A stretch of DNA of 19,340 nt from Saprospiraceae bacterium (GTDB lineage: Bacteria > Bacteroidota > Bacteroidia > Bacteroidales > JAIPBB01): the NCBI GenBank assembly GCA_021739805.1, contig JAIPBB010000061.1:1-19340 (forward strand), given 5' to 3'. The notes under the pieces are model-generated. The model was not told the origin of the DNA. It did no database searches and was given only the letters and a program-made list of their open reading frames with translations. This document shows, in pieces, positions 8,909 through 15,959 of the stretch (position 1 is its first letter; each line of letters starts with the position of its first letter). A program made the translations under genes and the position numbers.

Positions 8909-9658
8909 ATGATAAAATTATCTGTCGTAATAATAACTTTAAACGAAGAAAAAAACATTGGAAGATGTATTGATTCGGTTATTGATTTTGCAGATGATAT
9001 TGTGATTGTTGATTCACTTTCAACCGACAAAACGGAAGAAATAGCCATTTCAAAAGGAGCCAGAGTTGTTAAACAAAAATTTCTTGGTCATATCGAGCAA
9101 AAAAACTTTGCAATCACTCAGGCGAAATATCCACACATACTTTCACTTGATGCCGACGAAGCTCCATCTGAAGAATTAAAAAAATCAATTATTGAAGCTA
9201 AAAACAACTGGAATTACGATGGATATAAAATGAATCGTCTTTCAAATTATTGTGGAAAATGGATTAAGCACAGCGGCTGGTATCCCGACACCAAGTTGCG
9301 TTTATGGGACAGTCGAAAAGGTGAATGGGGTGGAGTGAACCCTCACGACAAATTTGAAATGACAAATGATTCGAAAATTCTTCATTTAAAAGGCGACCTT
9401 TATCATTATACCTATTACAAAATTTCAGAACATAAAAAACAAGCTGACAAATTCAGCACTATTGCTGCAAAAGCACTGTTTGACAAAGGGAAAAAATCCA
9501 ACTTTCTGAAAGTAATATTTAAACCTTTCTTTAAATTTATCAGGAATTACATTTTAAAACTCGGCTTCCTTGATGGTTATTATGGTTTTGTAATTTGCCG
9601 AATTTCAGCCTGGGAAACTTATATGAAGTATAAGAAGTTGATGAGGTTTAAGATGTAA
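8909..9658 (+). CDS. GT2-family glycosyltransferase (WaaE/KdtX-like)
   Basis: This predicted cytoplasmic-face glycosyltransferase of 249 residues has a GT-A fold. It opens with SVVIITLNEE (5-14), the nucleotide-sugar binding strand typical of GT2. IVIVDSLSTD (31-40) follows, and the metal-binding DAD is at 81-83 (SLDADEA). The overall pattern, with GWYPDTKLRLW and a basic C-terminal tail ending KISEH...YMKYKKLM, is that of the WaaE/KdtX-like group (lipopolysaccharide core glucosyltransferases), so a role in LPS or another surface glycan is likely; sugar and acceptor are unknown. It starts 5 bp after trkH and converges with the methyltransferase gene 19 bp downstream. A decayed relative of its 3' end lies near 13.7 kb. 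Confidence 0.88.
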   Translation: MIKLSVVIITLNEEKNIGRCIDSVIDFADDIVIVDSLSTDKTEEIAISKGARVVKQKFLGHIEQKNFAITQAKYPHILSLDADEAPSEELKKSIIEAKNNWNYDGYKMNRLSNYCGKWIKHSGWYPDTKLRLWDSRKGEWGGVNPHDKFEMTNDSKILHLKGDLYHYTYYKISEHKKQADKFSTIAAKALFDKGKKSNFLKVIFKPFFKFIRNYILKLGFLDGYYGFVICRISAWETYMKYKKLMRFKM

Positions 9659-9677
9659 GTTTTCGGTTTTTCCTTTT

Positions 9678-10358
9678 CTAATTCTTTAGTATTGTTAAAT
9701 CCATTAACTCAGAATTAACTTTCCAGTTTTTACATTCTGCTTTTGCGAGAATTTCCTGCATTTCTTCTTTTGTATAAGCTGCAGCAATTGACGATTTCCA
9801 ATATTTTGCCATTTTTCCGGCGACTAGTTTTCCAACAACATTTACTATAAATTTTCCAAAAAGATTTAAATCTCTTTTATGGTCATGGATATAGACTTTT
9901 CCATTTTCTTTTAAAACTCTTTTTATTTGCAGAAATACTTTTTCAGGACTTACCCAATGATGTAAAGAGTCACGGGAAATAACTAAATCATATTGTTTGT
10001 CAGGAATATTTTTCATTTCTTCAGCAATGCCTTCAACGAATTTTATTCTATCATCAACAGCTTCATTTTTTGCATTGTTTGTTGCAACTCTTATCATATC
10101 AGCCGAAGCTTCTAAACCTTCAAGCTTCAAATCATTACGGATTTTCAATAAATTAATTCCTGCCCAACCAGGTCCGGGTCCGATTTCCAGAACTTTTGAA
10201 CTTTCAATAGGTGATACTTTATTAATTACCTCATGTGCAAATCGAATGTAGGCTTTTCCAAGTTGCTTTTTCATTGTTTCACTATATTGTTCCATTGTCA
10301 TTTCAGAACTATCTTCAATTGCACCACCTTCAGGAATTCTTGGTTTAATAGATTTCAT
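9678..10358 (-). CDS. Class I SAM-dependent methyltransferase (second in pair)
   Basis: This is a 226-residue soluble methyltransferase of the Methyltransf_11/25 type. Motif I is VLEIGPGPG (56-64), followed by the acidic loop LEGLEAS (about 77-83), DLVISRDSLHHW (motif IV region) and LKENGKVYIHDH. The substrate cannot be read from the sequence. It is the last gene of the minus-strand unit of His-rich protein, TonB receptor and methyltransferases, lying 17 bp after the first methyltransferase, so it probably works with it on the same small molecule. The two share only the general fold and are not close duplicates. It converges with the glycosyltransferase gene. Confidence 0.85.
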   Translation of the reverse strand: MKSIKPRIPEGGAIEDSSEMTMEQYSETMKKQLGKAYIRFAHEVINKVSPIESSKVLEIGPGPGWAGINLLKIRNDLKLEGLEASADMIRVATNNAKNEAVDDRIKFVEGIAEEMKNIPDKQYDLVISRDSLHHWVSPEKVFLQIKRVLKENGKVYIHDHKRDLNLFGKFIVNVVGKLVAGKMAKYWKSSIAAAYTKEEMQEILAKAECKNWKVNSELMDLTILKN

Positions 10359-10375
10359 TTTTTATGGTTTCTTAA

Positions 10376-10993
10376 TTATTCTTTACAAGCTTTCACAATT
10401 ATCCATCCTTTTTTAAAATCCAAATTAATATTTATTTCCTTAAATCCAGCATTTTGGAGTTTCGTAATATATTCATTATCACTTTTAATATTAGCCATTT
10501 TCCACCATTTGCTTCCTTCAGATGGATAATAATTAATTATCAAAAAACACCCGGTATTTTTCAAAAGCTTTGAAATCTTTAAAAAGGAATTGTCGATATC
10601 AGGCCAGAATTGAATTGTCTCAAATGCAGTTACTAGGTCGAATGTATTATTGTCAAATGGAATTTCTGAAATGGAATATTGAAGTATTGTTGTTTGTTTT
10701 TTATCAATTGACTTTGTGTTTATTTTTTTCGAAAGTGCCACCATTTCATGCGAGTGGTCAATTCCTGTTAAGCTGTAAGTTGAGTTAATTTCAGATAAAA
10801 ACTTGATGAATTTTCCACCACCGCAGCCAATATCCAGAATTGATGAGTTATCGGCTGGTATATTCTGGTTGAAGTAATCAACATACAATTTGGTGTGAAA
10901 AGTATTCATTAATCTGCCAATTAGCTTTCCAATAAAACCTGTTGGCTTTGAGCCTTGTTCTTCTAGTCCCATTTTTGTTTTATTTAATTGCAA
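10376..10993 (-). CDS. Class I SAM-dependent methyltransferase (first in pair)
   Basis: This 205-residue methyltransferase has motif I SILDIGCGGGKF (51-62), the acidic residue of GIDHSHEM that contacts the SAM ribose, and FDLVTAFETIQFW as motif IV. The N-terminal stretch GSKPTGFIGKLIGRLMN is typical of a methyltransferase group often annotated only as class I SAM-dependent. As called, it overlaps the TonB receptor gene by 14 bases. Met8 (about 10972) is an alternative start just outside the overlap and gives an equally plausible protein. The overlap implies translational coupling to the receptor and so a function tied to what it imports. Confidence 0.83.
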   Translation of the reverse strand: MQLNKTKMGLEEQGSKPTGFIGKLIGRLMNTFHTKLYVDYFNQNIPADNSSILDIGCGGGKFIKFLSEINSTYSLTGIDHSHEMVALSKKINTKSIDKKQTTILQYSISEIPFDNNTFDLVTAFETIQFWPDIDNSFLKISKLLKNTGCFLIINYYPSEGSKWWKMANIKSDNEYITKLQNAGFKEININLDFKKGWIIVKACKE

Positions 10994-13211
10994 AAGGTAT
11001 TTTCAAAGATAAAGAAATATTTCGACCTTGGTTGTAGTAATTCAAAGATTTTAAAGTTGATAAATGGTCAAAATATTGAGTGTCGAGAATATTATTTGCA
11101 GAAATACCAAAAACAAGAGTTTGTTTTAAAACCACAATTTCAGTATTTAGATTTAAATTTAGTATCGTATATCCATTTGTTTTTGTTTCATAAAAAGATG
11201 GATTGTTTTGTTTCAAAGCAGTTAATGCAGAAATTTTTACAGCCGGATTTTTAAAAAAACTTAATTTTTTTCTTTGCAATCTAATTTCGTAACGAAATTT
11301 ATTAGATGGCATAAATGGAAGATAATTTCCATTTTTTTGACTACCAATAACAGATGAATAGCTTCCCTGAACATGCAAGTATGGCATTGATTTAGGATGA
11401 AAATGTACTCCAGCCTCACCACCATAAAGTTGTGCATTGGTTTGTAAGAAACGATAAATACTTAGCCCATTTGCCGTTGTATCTGTTGTTGGCGAAATAA
11501 ATATATAGTCATTAATAAGATTGTAAAATCCTGCTAAATCAAATGAAAGAAATTTGCCATGAAAATGCAAACTCAAATCTGATTGATATGCATTTTCAGG
11601 TGATAAACTTTCATTTCCCATTTCATAGCGGTTGCCGTGCATTCCATTCGAAGTCAATTCTGATAAATTTGGAATACGATAAGCTTTGGCTAAATTTGTT
11701 CTGAGAAATATTTTTTCATTAAGGCTAAATGTTGCACCAAAAGAACCATTTAGGTTTGAGAATTTTTTGCTTACTGATGGGTGATAATTATCAGTTCCTT
11801 CTGTCCCTAATGCAAAAGTTTCAGTATTATAAAAGTCATATCGCAAACATCCTTGAAGTTTTAATTTTTTAATAATTTCATATTGTGCTAATCCAATAAA
11901 TCCTAAGTTATTAATGTCAGAATTTGGTAAAAATTGCGACATTCGATTGTTTAAATTTCGGTTGTTTTGATTCATTCCCTGGATTCCAATTATGAATTCC
12001 GATTTTTTATTTGATGGCAAATGTAGTTTAGACTCATAAGTAATAGTTTTTAAATTCATTTCAACAAATGGAACATCAAGCGTTGTTTGAAGTTTACGGT
12101 TTGCCTTTTGATATGCTGCATTAATTTCTAATTTAAATCTACCCAAACACAACTTATTTTGCGATGATAATAATTGATGCTCCAAATCCTGATACCAAAT
12201 TTTATTTTTTCGACCTTGTTCAGTAATAAGTGATTTCACTGCCGGCACTGACATTCCTAATTCTTGTTTGAAATAATCATAATAAATTTTGAAAACACCT
12301 ATTTTGCCTGAAAAACCTGTGTTAGCATTAAAGCTAATTTCGTTAAATCTTGTGTTTGGAACAAAATCACCACCACTTTGCAAATAGTCTGAATGAGTTT
12401 TTTGTCCAAATCGAAAACTCCCGAAAATATTTTTAGAAGCAGCTTTTAATCCAATACTATTATTCATTCCCAAAGTGTTTGAATGAAGTTGCAAGTTATA
12501 GTCGCCAATTATTTTTCCAATTGGTGCCGGTTTTTCTTTAATAAAATTCAACACACCACCAATTGCATCCGAACCATAAAGCAAAGACGCTGCACCCTTG
12601 ATAATTTCTACTCTTTCAACTGAATTATCATCAATTCCTAAAGGATGATTTTCGCTAAACTGATAGTTTTCGATTCGAACTCCATTATTTAAAACTAAAA
12701 TATCATTCATCGATAGTCCCCTGATGACAGGTTTTGAAACACCTTGTCCCTTAGAAATCATATCAACACCGGGAATTTTAGTTAATGATTCCATGAAATT
12801 GGGTGTCCCTGAAAGAAATATTTCTTTGTTTTTTATTATGTCAACTTTCTCGGAATTTTCATGTTGAGAATTTATATGTCCACCTGAAATTACAACCTCT
12901 TGCGATTCGATAATAGCGATGGATAATTTTGCATTTATTATATTTTCACCGCTTACAATATTTATTGTTTTAATAATAGTATTATATCCCATAAAGGAAA
13001 ATTGAATTTTTAGCTTACCTAAAGGTAAATTGCTAATAAGAAACTCTCCTGACTTGCTGGTAATTGTTCCCTTAGCAAGGTCGGGCAAAAAAACTGATGC
13101 ACCACAAAGCGGTTCATTATCAGTAGTTGTTACAATTCCATTAATTTGATTTTGAGCGTTTGCTTTTATCAAAAGAAACAACACAAAGAAAATTAAAACG
13201 ATTTTCTTCAT
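10980..13211 (-). CDS. TonB-dependent outer-membrane receptor, ZnuD-like
   Basis: This 743-residue ligand-gated outer-membrane transporter is energised by TonB-ExbBD. It has a signal peptide (residues 1-19, ending KANAQ), a carboxypeptidase-regulatory-like beta-sandwich (about 22-106, with NEPLCGASVFLPDL) common in Bacteroidota receptors, a plug domain (about 120-230) with KPVIRGLSMNDILVLNNGVR and SVERVEIIKGAASLLYGSDA, and a 22-strand barrel region to the C-terminus (LSLKIPFAIK). SusD is absent, so it is not a SusC-type glycan receptor. Plug sequences of this kind, with a run of NHPLGIDDNSVERVE, resemble the zinc receptor ZnuD group, and the His-rich gene upstream supports a metal or metal complex. 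The exact substrate is inference. Confidence 0.9.
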   Translation of the reverse strand: MKKIVLIFFVLFLLIKANAQNQINGIVTTTDNEPLCGASVFLPDLAKGTITSKSGEFLISNLPLGKLKIQFSFMGYNTIIKTINIVSGENIINAKLSIAIIESQEVVISGGHINSQHENSEKVDIIKNKEIFLSGTPNFMESLTKIPGVDMISKGQGVSKPVIRGLSMNDILVLNNGVRIENYQFSENHPLGIDDNSVERVEIIKGAASLLYGSDAIGGVLNFIKEKPAPIGKIIGDYNLQLHSNTLGMNNSIGLKAASKNIFGSFRFGQKTHSDYLQSGGDFVPNTRFNEISFNANTGFSGKIGVFKIYYDYFKQELGMSVPAVKSLITEQGRKNKIWYQDLEHQLLSSQNKLCLGRFKLEINAAYQKANRKLQTTLDVPFVEMNLKTITYESKLHLPSNKKSEFIIGIQGMNQNNRNLNNRMSQFLPNSDINNLGFIGLAQYEIIKKLKLQGCLRYDFYNTETFALGTEGTDNYHPSVSKKFSNLNGSFGATFSLNEKIFLRTNLAKAYRIPNLSELTSNGMHGNRYEMGNESLSPENAYQSDLSLHFHGKFLSFDLAGFYNLINDYIFISPTTDTTANGLSIYRFLQTNAQLYGGEAGVHFHPKSMPYLHVQGSYSSVIGSQKNGNYLPFMPSNKFRYEIRLQRKKLSFFKNPAVKISALTALKQNNPSFYETKTNGYTILNLNLNTEIVVLKQTLVFGISANNILDTQYFDHLSTLKSLNYYNQGRNISLSLKIPFAIK

Positions 13212-13260
13212 TTTATTACAATTTATTGACTTAGAAAAATTTAGTGCTTTAGAAATTTGC

Positions 13261-13590
13261 TTAAATGTTATTTCTGCAGGGAGGTGCTCGTAATAAAAAT
13301 GAATAATTGAATTTACCTGAAAAATAATTAGAAATATAGCTTATTGAAACCCTATTATTATATTCAGCTTTATGTTTTTGAAAAATGTGTTTTTGAAATG
13401 AAAACACTGACAACTCAAAACTCTGGATGATACATTTTTTGTGACTTTTATGTAGTTGAGTTAAATCTTTAGTGATGCAAATACAATGATGGTGATGATG
13501 AAAAAGTCCATCGAAAAACTTAATTGTAATTGGTAATAAGAAAACAATTACCAATAAAATTGAAACAGTATTTCTAAGCCTTTTAACCAT
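13261..13590 (-). CDS. Small His/Cys-rich membrane-anchored protein
   Basis: This 109-residue protein has one N-terminal hydrophobic segment (about 8-27: SILLVIVFLLPITIKFF), which could be a signal anchor. A probable metal-binding patch follows: five consecutive His (31-35), then Cys36, Cys38, His47, His50 and Cys53. It ends in FLLRAPPC, and short proteins with this layout (anchor, HHHHH, CxC, LRxPP tail) commonly precede TonB receptors in Bacteroidota genomes to my recollection. It lies 49 bp upstream of the receptor gene as the first gene of the unit. A role in periplasmic capture or sensing of zinc or copper is likely but inferred. No named family can be given. Confidence 0.75.
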   Translation of the reverse strand: MVKRLRNTVSILLVIVFLLPITIKFFDGLFHHHHHCICITKDLTQLHKSHKKCIIQSFELSVFSFQKHIFQKHKAEYNNRVSISYISNYFSGKFNYSFLLRAPPCRNNI

Positions 13591-13627
13591 TTTTGTATAT
13601 ATCGCTTCAGTATAATATTTTGTTTTT

Positions 13628-13655
13628 CAAAATTAAACATAATCGGGAGATTATG
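13628..13655 (-). promoter_or_regulatory. Promoter and 18-bp dyad operator of the His-rich/TonB receptor unit
   Basis: On the minus strand a perfect -7 box TAATTTTG occupies 13635-13628, about 37 bases before the start at 13590. Two bases upstream of it lies a perfect inverted repeat: CATAATC (13638-13644), spacer GGGA, GATTATG (13649-13655). This is where a repressor would block RNA polymerase. No TTTG is seen at -33, so the promoter may be weak or need an activator. The dyad does not match the Fur or Zur consensus as I know them. Confidence 0.5.
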
Positions 13656-13660
13656 ACCAT

Positions 13661-13747
13661 TTATTGTGGGTTGTTGAAATGATTTGTAAAATTTCAGCTT
13701 ATGAAACTTTTATGAAGTATAGAAAACTGATGAGATCGAAAGAATAA
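13661..13747 (+). pseudogene. Decayed 3' end of a second GT2 glycosyltransferase gene
   Basis: Read on the plus strand, the codons from 13679 to the stop at 13745-13747 give a peptide containing ICKISAYETFMKY, followed by RKLMRSK. The intact glycosyltransferase ends with ICRISAWETYMKY, KKLMRFK. In the last 22 codons 15 residues are identical, four others are conservative, and both stop at TAA. At least six differences are synonymous (TGC/TGT, GCC/GCT, TTG/CTG, AGG/AGA and two AAG/AAA), so this copy evolved as a coding gene before it was lost. Similarity fades upstream of about 13661, with indels and an in-frame stop at 13640. It lies between two minus-strand genes. Confidence 0.8.
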
Positions 13748-13776
13748 GTTATTTTATATTTCTTTCTTTAATTTAC

Positions 13777-14496
13777 TTATTTGTCCTTTTCTTGAGTCAA
13801 AGCATATCTTAATCCGAATAAAAGTTGACTATTCTTATAGTTTATAAAAAGGTCATTTTGTAATACACCTATAAATCCTTGGCAATAAGTTAAAGTCAAT
13901 TCTGCTCTGGAATTTATTTCATAGCTATATCCTAAAACTAAACCAAGGTCAATTCTGCTGTAAGCTTTAATTTTACGAAGATCGATAGTATTTTTTTGTT
14001 CTTGTTTATCAGAATTGTATTCAATGCCATTATGGTATTCCGTGACTTGGTAGTATCCACTACTATTTGCAAACCACAAATAAGAAAGCTGGCAACCGAC
14101 AAACACATTAATTTTCTTAATATTAATCAAGGCTTTTAAGTCGAGATAATGAAAGTGCAAACTATTATTAATAATTGTCTCCCATGTTGTGTCAGGATTA
14201 TTTGATTGAATAGGATGGTAAACAGTATATTCTCTATTCCCTTTTTTTGAGTAACTCAAACCAAAGGTTGAGCTGAGATTTTTACTCAAATCGAATTTAG
14301 AGTCAATACCTACAGATGTTGACCACACAGGATAATGTTTAAATGTTTCATACTGCGAAATATATGTTGGAAAATTTTCTTGTCGCAAATTAAACCGACT
14401 TATTCCAAAGCCTGAGGTAATTCCGATGTTCTGTCCTATACCTATAAAAGGGAAGTATAAAACAATGCATAATACAATTAACATTTTTCGATTCAT
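13777..14496 (-). CDS. Outer-membrane beta-barrel protein (PorT-like)
   Basis: This 239-residue protein has a signal peptide (about 1-21, ending IGIGQ) followed by alternating amphipathic strands such as NIGITSGFGISRF, GLSYSKKG, IDLGLVLGYSYEI and LLFGLRYAL. This is the layout of the small OmpA-like/PorT-like outer-membrane beta-barrel proteins of Bacteroidota (8-10 strands). No catalytic motif is visible. Its start overlaps the stop of the MFS gene by 4 bases (ATGA), so the two are co-translated. The pairing suggests that the barrel helps efflux or uptake of the same solute, but this is inference. Confidence 0.8.
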   Translation of the reverse strand: MNRKMLIVLCIVLYFPFIGIGQNIGITSGFGISRFNLRQENFPTYISQYETFKHYPVWSTSVGIDSKFDLSKNLSSTFGLSYSKKGNREYTVYHPIQSNNPDTTWETIINNSLHFHYLDLKALINIKKINVFVGCQLSYLWFANSSGYYQVTEYHNGIEYNSDKQEQKNTIDLRKIKAYSRIDLGLVLGYSYEINSRAELTLTYCQGFIGVLQNDLFINYKNSQLLFGLRYALTQEKDK

Positions 14497-15659
14497 ATTT
14501 TATCAATTTTAACCATAGTAAACAATACAACCAACCCCACAACTGCCACAAAAGCAGCTAAATAATAAGCTCCTGTTAATCCCCCTAATGTAAATCCAAT
14601 ACCAATTATCAATGGTCCTATGGTTTGTCCTATTCGTAAAACCATACCATTAAGTGACATAAAAGCTCCCCTTTGTTCGTCGGGAGCAAGGTTTGCCAAT
14701 ACAGTTTGCAAACTGGGAATATTTAAAGCCTGGGCAGTACCAAAAATCAATATTGGCAAAACAAAAGCATATAAACTATTAATATTAGGCATCAAAACAG
14801 TTACAACAAAATAAAGGAAAAATGCCATTTTAAGTAATGTTAAACTTCCAAATTTATTTGTCAGCCTGCCAACTTGTGTAGCAAAAAGGGCTGTTGTGAA
14901 AGAGCTTATCGAAAGCACAATACCGATTTTTGGTGCACTTAAATCAAATTTCTGATTTAACAGAAAAGGCAAATAAGTGAGAAAAGCACCATAAAGAATA
15001 ATAAAAGTGAGAACACTTAATATAAAAATCGCCAAAACTTCTCTTTTTAAAATACTTGTTGAAACTGCTTTCAAATATTGCCTGAAGTTGGGCGACTTTT
15101 CAAATTGTGGTTCTTCCAGACCATAAATAACAAATAAACCAACCGGTATCGCCAACAAAGGCAATAAAAAAGGATAATACCAAGCAAATCCTGCCATTGC
15201 TCCGCCAATCAGAGGATAAAAAGCTGTTGATAAACTTAGCACACTTGCATTGTAACCCATAGCTTTTGGGCGGTCTTTTCCTTTAAAAAAATCGCCAATC
15301 AATGTAGTGTTTAGTGAACCAAGCGAAGCTGCTCCAATACCTTGAATCAGGCGAAATATAAGTAATGCATGAAAACTATGTATGAAAAATCCAGCAAATC
15401 CGGCTATTGCAAATAGAAATAATGATGGAACAAGCACTTTTTTTCTACCCCAACGATCGGCGATAACACCGGCAACAGGAGCCAAAAAGATACCCGGAAA
15501 AGTAAACACGCTTATTAAAAGCCCAACCTGTGTTTTGCTAAGATTTAAAGCAAGCGAAATTTTTGGAAAAGCAGGAGTTAAACTTGCAACACCCATCACC
15601 GCAATAAGTGTTATGCTAAAAATAACGTATAATCTTCTGTCTTTTAGTAGGGGTTTCAT
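14493..15659 (-). CDS. MFS transporter, drug-efflux type
   Basis: This 388-residue inner-membrane transporter has 12 predicted membrane segments. Motif A of the major facilitator superfamily is at 64-75 (GVIADRWGRKKV), with the matching motif in the second half at LTNKFG. The motif C-like stretch of helix 5 (SLSTAFYPLIGGAMAG) suggests a proton-driven exporter of the 12-helix multidrug group. The substrate is unknown. It is the first gene of a two-gene unit with the outer-membrane barrel and is divergent from kamA across 300 bp. Confidence 0.9.
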   Translation of the reverse strand: MKPLLKDRRLYVIFSITLIAVMGVASLTPAFPKISLALNLSKTQVGLLISVFTFPGIFLAPVAGVIADRWGRKKVLVPSLFLFAIAGFAGFFIHSFHALLIFRLIQGIGAASLGSLNTTLIGDFFKGKDRPKAMGYNASVLSLSTAFYPLIGGAMAGFAWYYPFLLPLLAIPVGLFVIYGLEEPQFEKSPNFRQYLKAVSTSILKREVLAIFILSVLTFIILYGAFLTYLPFLLNQKFDLSAPKIGIVLSISSFTTALFATQVGRLTNKFGSLTLLKMAFFLYFVVTVLMPNINSLYAFVLPILIFGTAQALNIPSLQTVLANLAPDEQRGAFMSLNGMVLRIGQTIGPLIIGIGFTLGGLTGAYYLAAFVAVVGLVVLFTMVKIDKI

Positions 15660-15679
15660 TTATTGCAGTTAAAAGATTT

Positions 15680-15713
15680 CAAAGGTAATAATATGGATTT
15701 AATCCTTACGGAT
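15680..15713 (-). promoter_or_regulatory. MFS promoter with palindromic operator-like sites
   Basis: On the minus strand TACCTTTG (15687-15680) is a perfect -7 match about 20 bases before the MFS start at 15659. Just upstream is the palindrome GGATT-T-AATCC (15695-15705), and a second half-site GGAT (15710-15713) pairs with ATCC (15702-15705) across 4 bases. Three related half-sites near the -33 region suggest binding of a regulator. No TTTG is present at -33. Confidence 0.4.
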
Positions 15714-15786
15714 AAATATTTCTAAGATAATTTTAAGATTACTTTGGAGTTTTTTTATTAAATTACTTTCTTTGTGGATATTACAG

Positions 15787-15818
15787 TTTGCAATTTGTAG
15801 ATTTTTTACTTAGATTTG
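15787..15818 (+). promoter_or_regulatory. Candidate distal promoter of the kamA operon
   Basis: TTTG (15787-15790), 20 bp, TAGATTTG (15811-15818) matches both Bacteroidota promoter boxes exactly at the expected spacing. It would leave a leader of about 135 bases before kamA. Confidence 0.5.
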
Positions 15819-15922
15819 ATGATTAAAATATTGTAAATAATCCAATTTCAAAATAATTTTCAAACAATATTTTTTTCTACAATTTCTATTAAATCATTTC
15901 GCATAACCATTATAAAATTTCA

Positions 15923-15930
15923 TATTTTTG
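15923..15930 (+). promoter_or_regulatory. Candidate proximal -7 box of the kamA operon
   Basis: TATTTTTG is a perfect TAnnTTTG match 29 bases before the kamA ATG, followed by CC. The only -33 candidate is TTCG ending at 15901, 21 bp upstream. This is the more usual distance from a start codon in this window, so it may be the main promoter despite the weaker -33. Confidence 0.45.
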
Positions 15931-15959
15931 CCTTATAATTTTTAAAAATTAAGCAAGCT

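Larger units (their letters stand above)
15660..15959. other. Divergent regulatory region between the MFS gene and kamA
   Basis: These 300 very AT-rich bases hold no gene. The left part holds the minus-strand MFS promoter with palindromic GGAT/ATCC elements (15680-15713). The right part holds two candidate plus-strand kamA promoters (15787-15818 and a -7 box at 15923-15930), with a 10-bp AT-only inverted repeat between them (arms 15825-15834 and 15864-15873, right arm running into seven Ts). Confidence 0.6.

Noticed and set aside
10980..10993. Frameshift between the TonB receptor and the first methyltransferase
   Set aside because: Both proteins are complete, with a normal barrel end and a normal methyltransferase start; the overlap is an ordinary operon overlap, and a second Met lies just beyond it.
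9678..10993. The two methyltransferases as a recent tandem duplication
   Set aside because: They share the fold motifs, but their N-termini, motif I sequences and C-termini differ widely.
10988..11254. Plus-strand open frame inside the TonB receptor gene
   Set aside because: It is antisense to a well-supported gene and rich in residues expected from antisense AT-rich DNA, with no recognisable motif.
9678..13747. Recent mobile element flanked by direct repeats of the GT2 3' end
   Set aside because: The two ends differ at about a quarter of bases with a coding-type substitution pattern, and no integrase or transposase lies between them; an old rearrangement fits better than recent integration.
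13738..13766. GAAAGAA / TTCTTTC hairpin between the GT2 remnant and the barrel gene as a bidirectional terminator
   Set aside because: The stem is 7 bp, purine-rich, with a 15-base loop and no T run; too weak to call.
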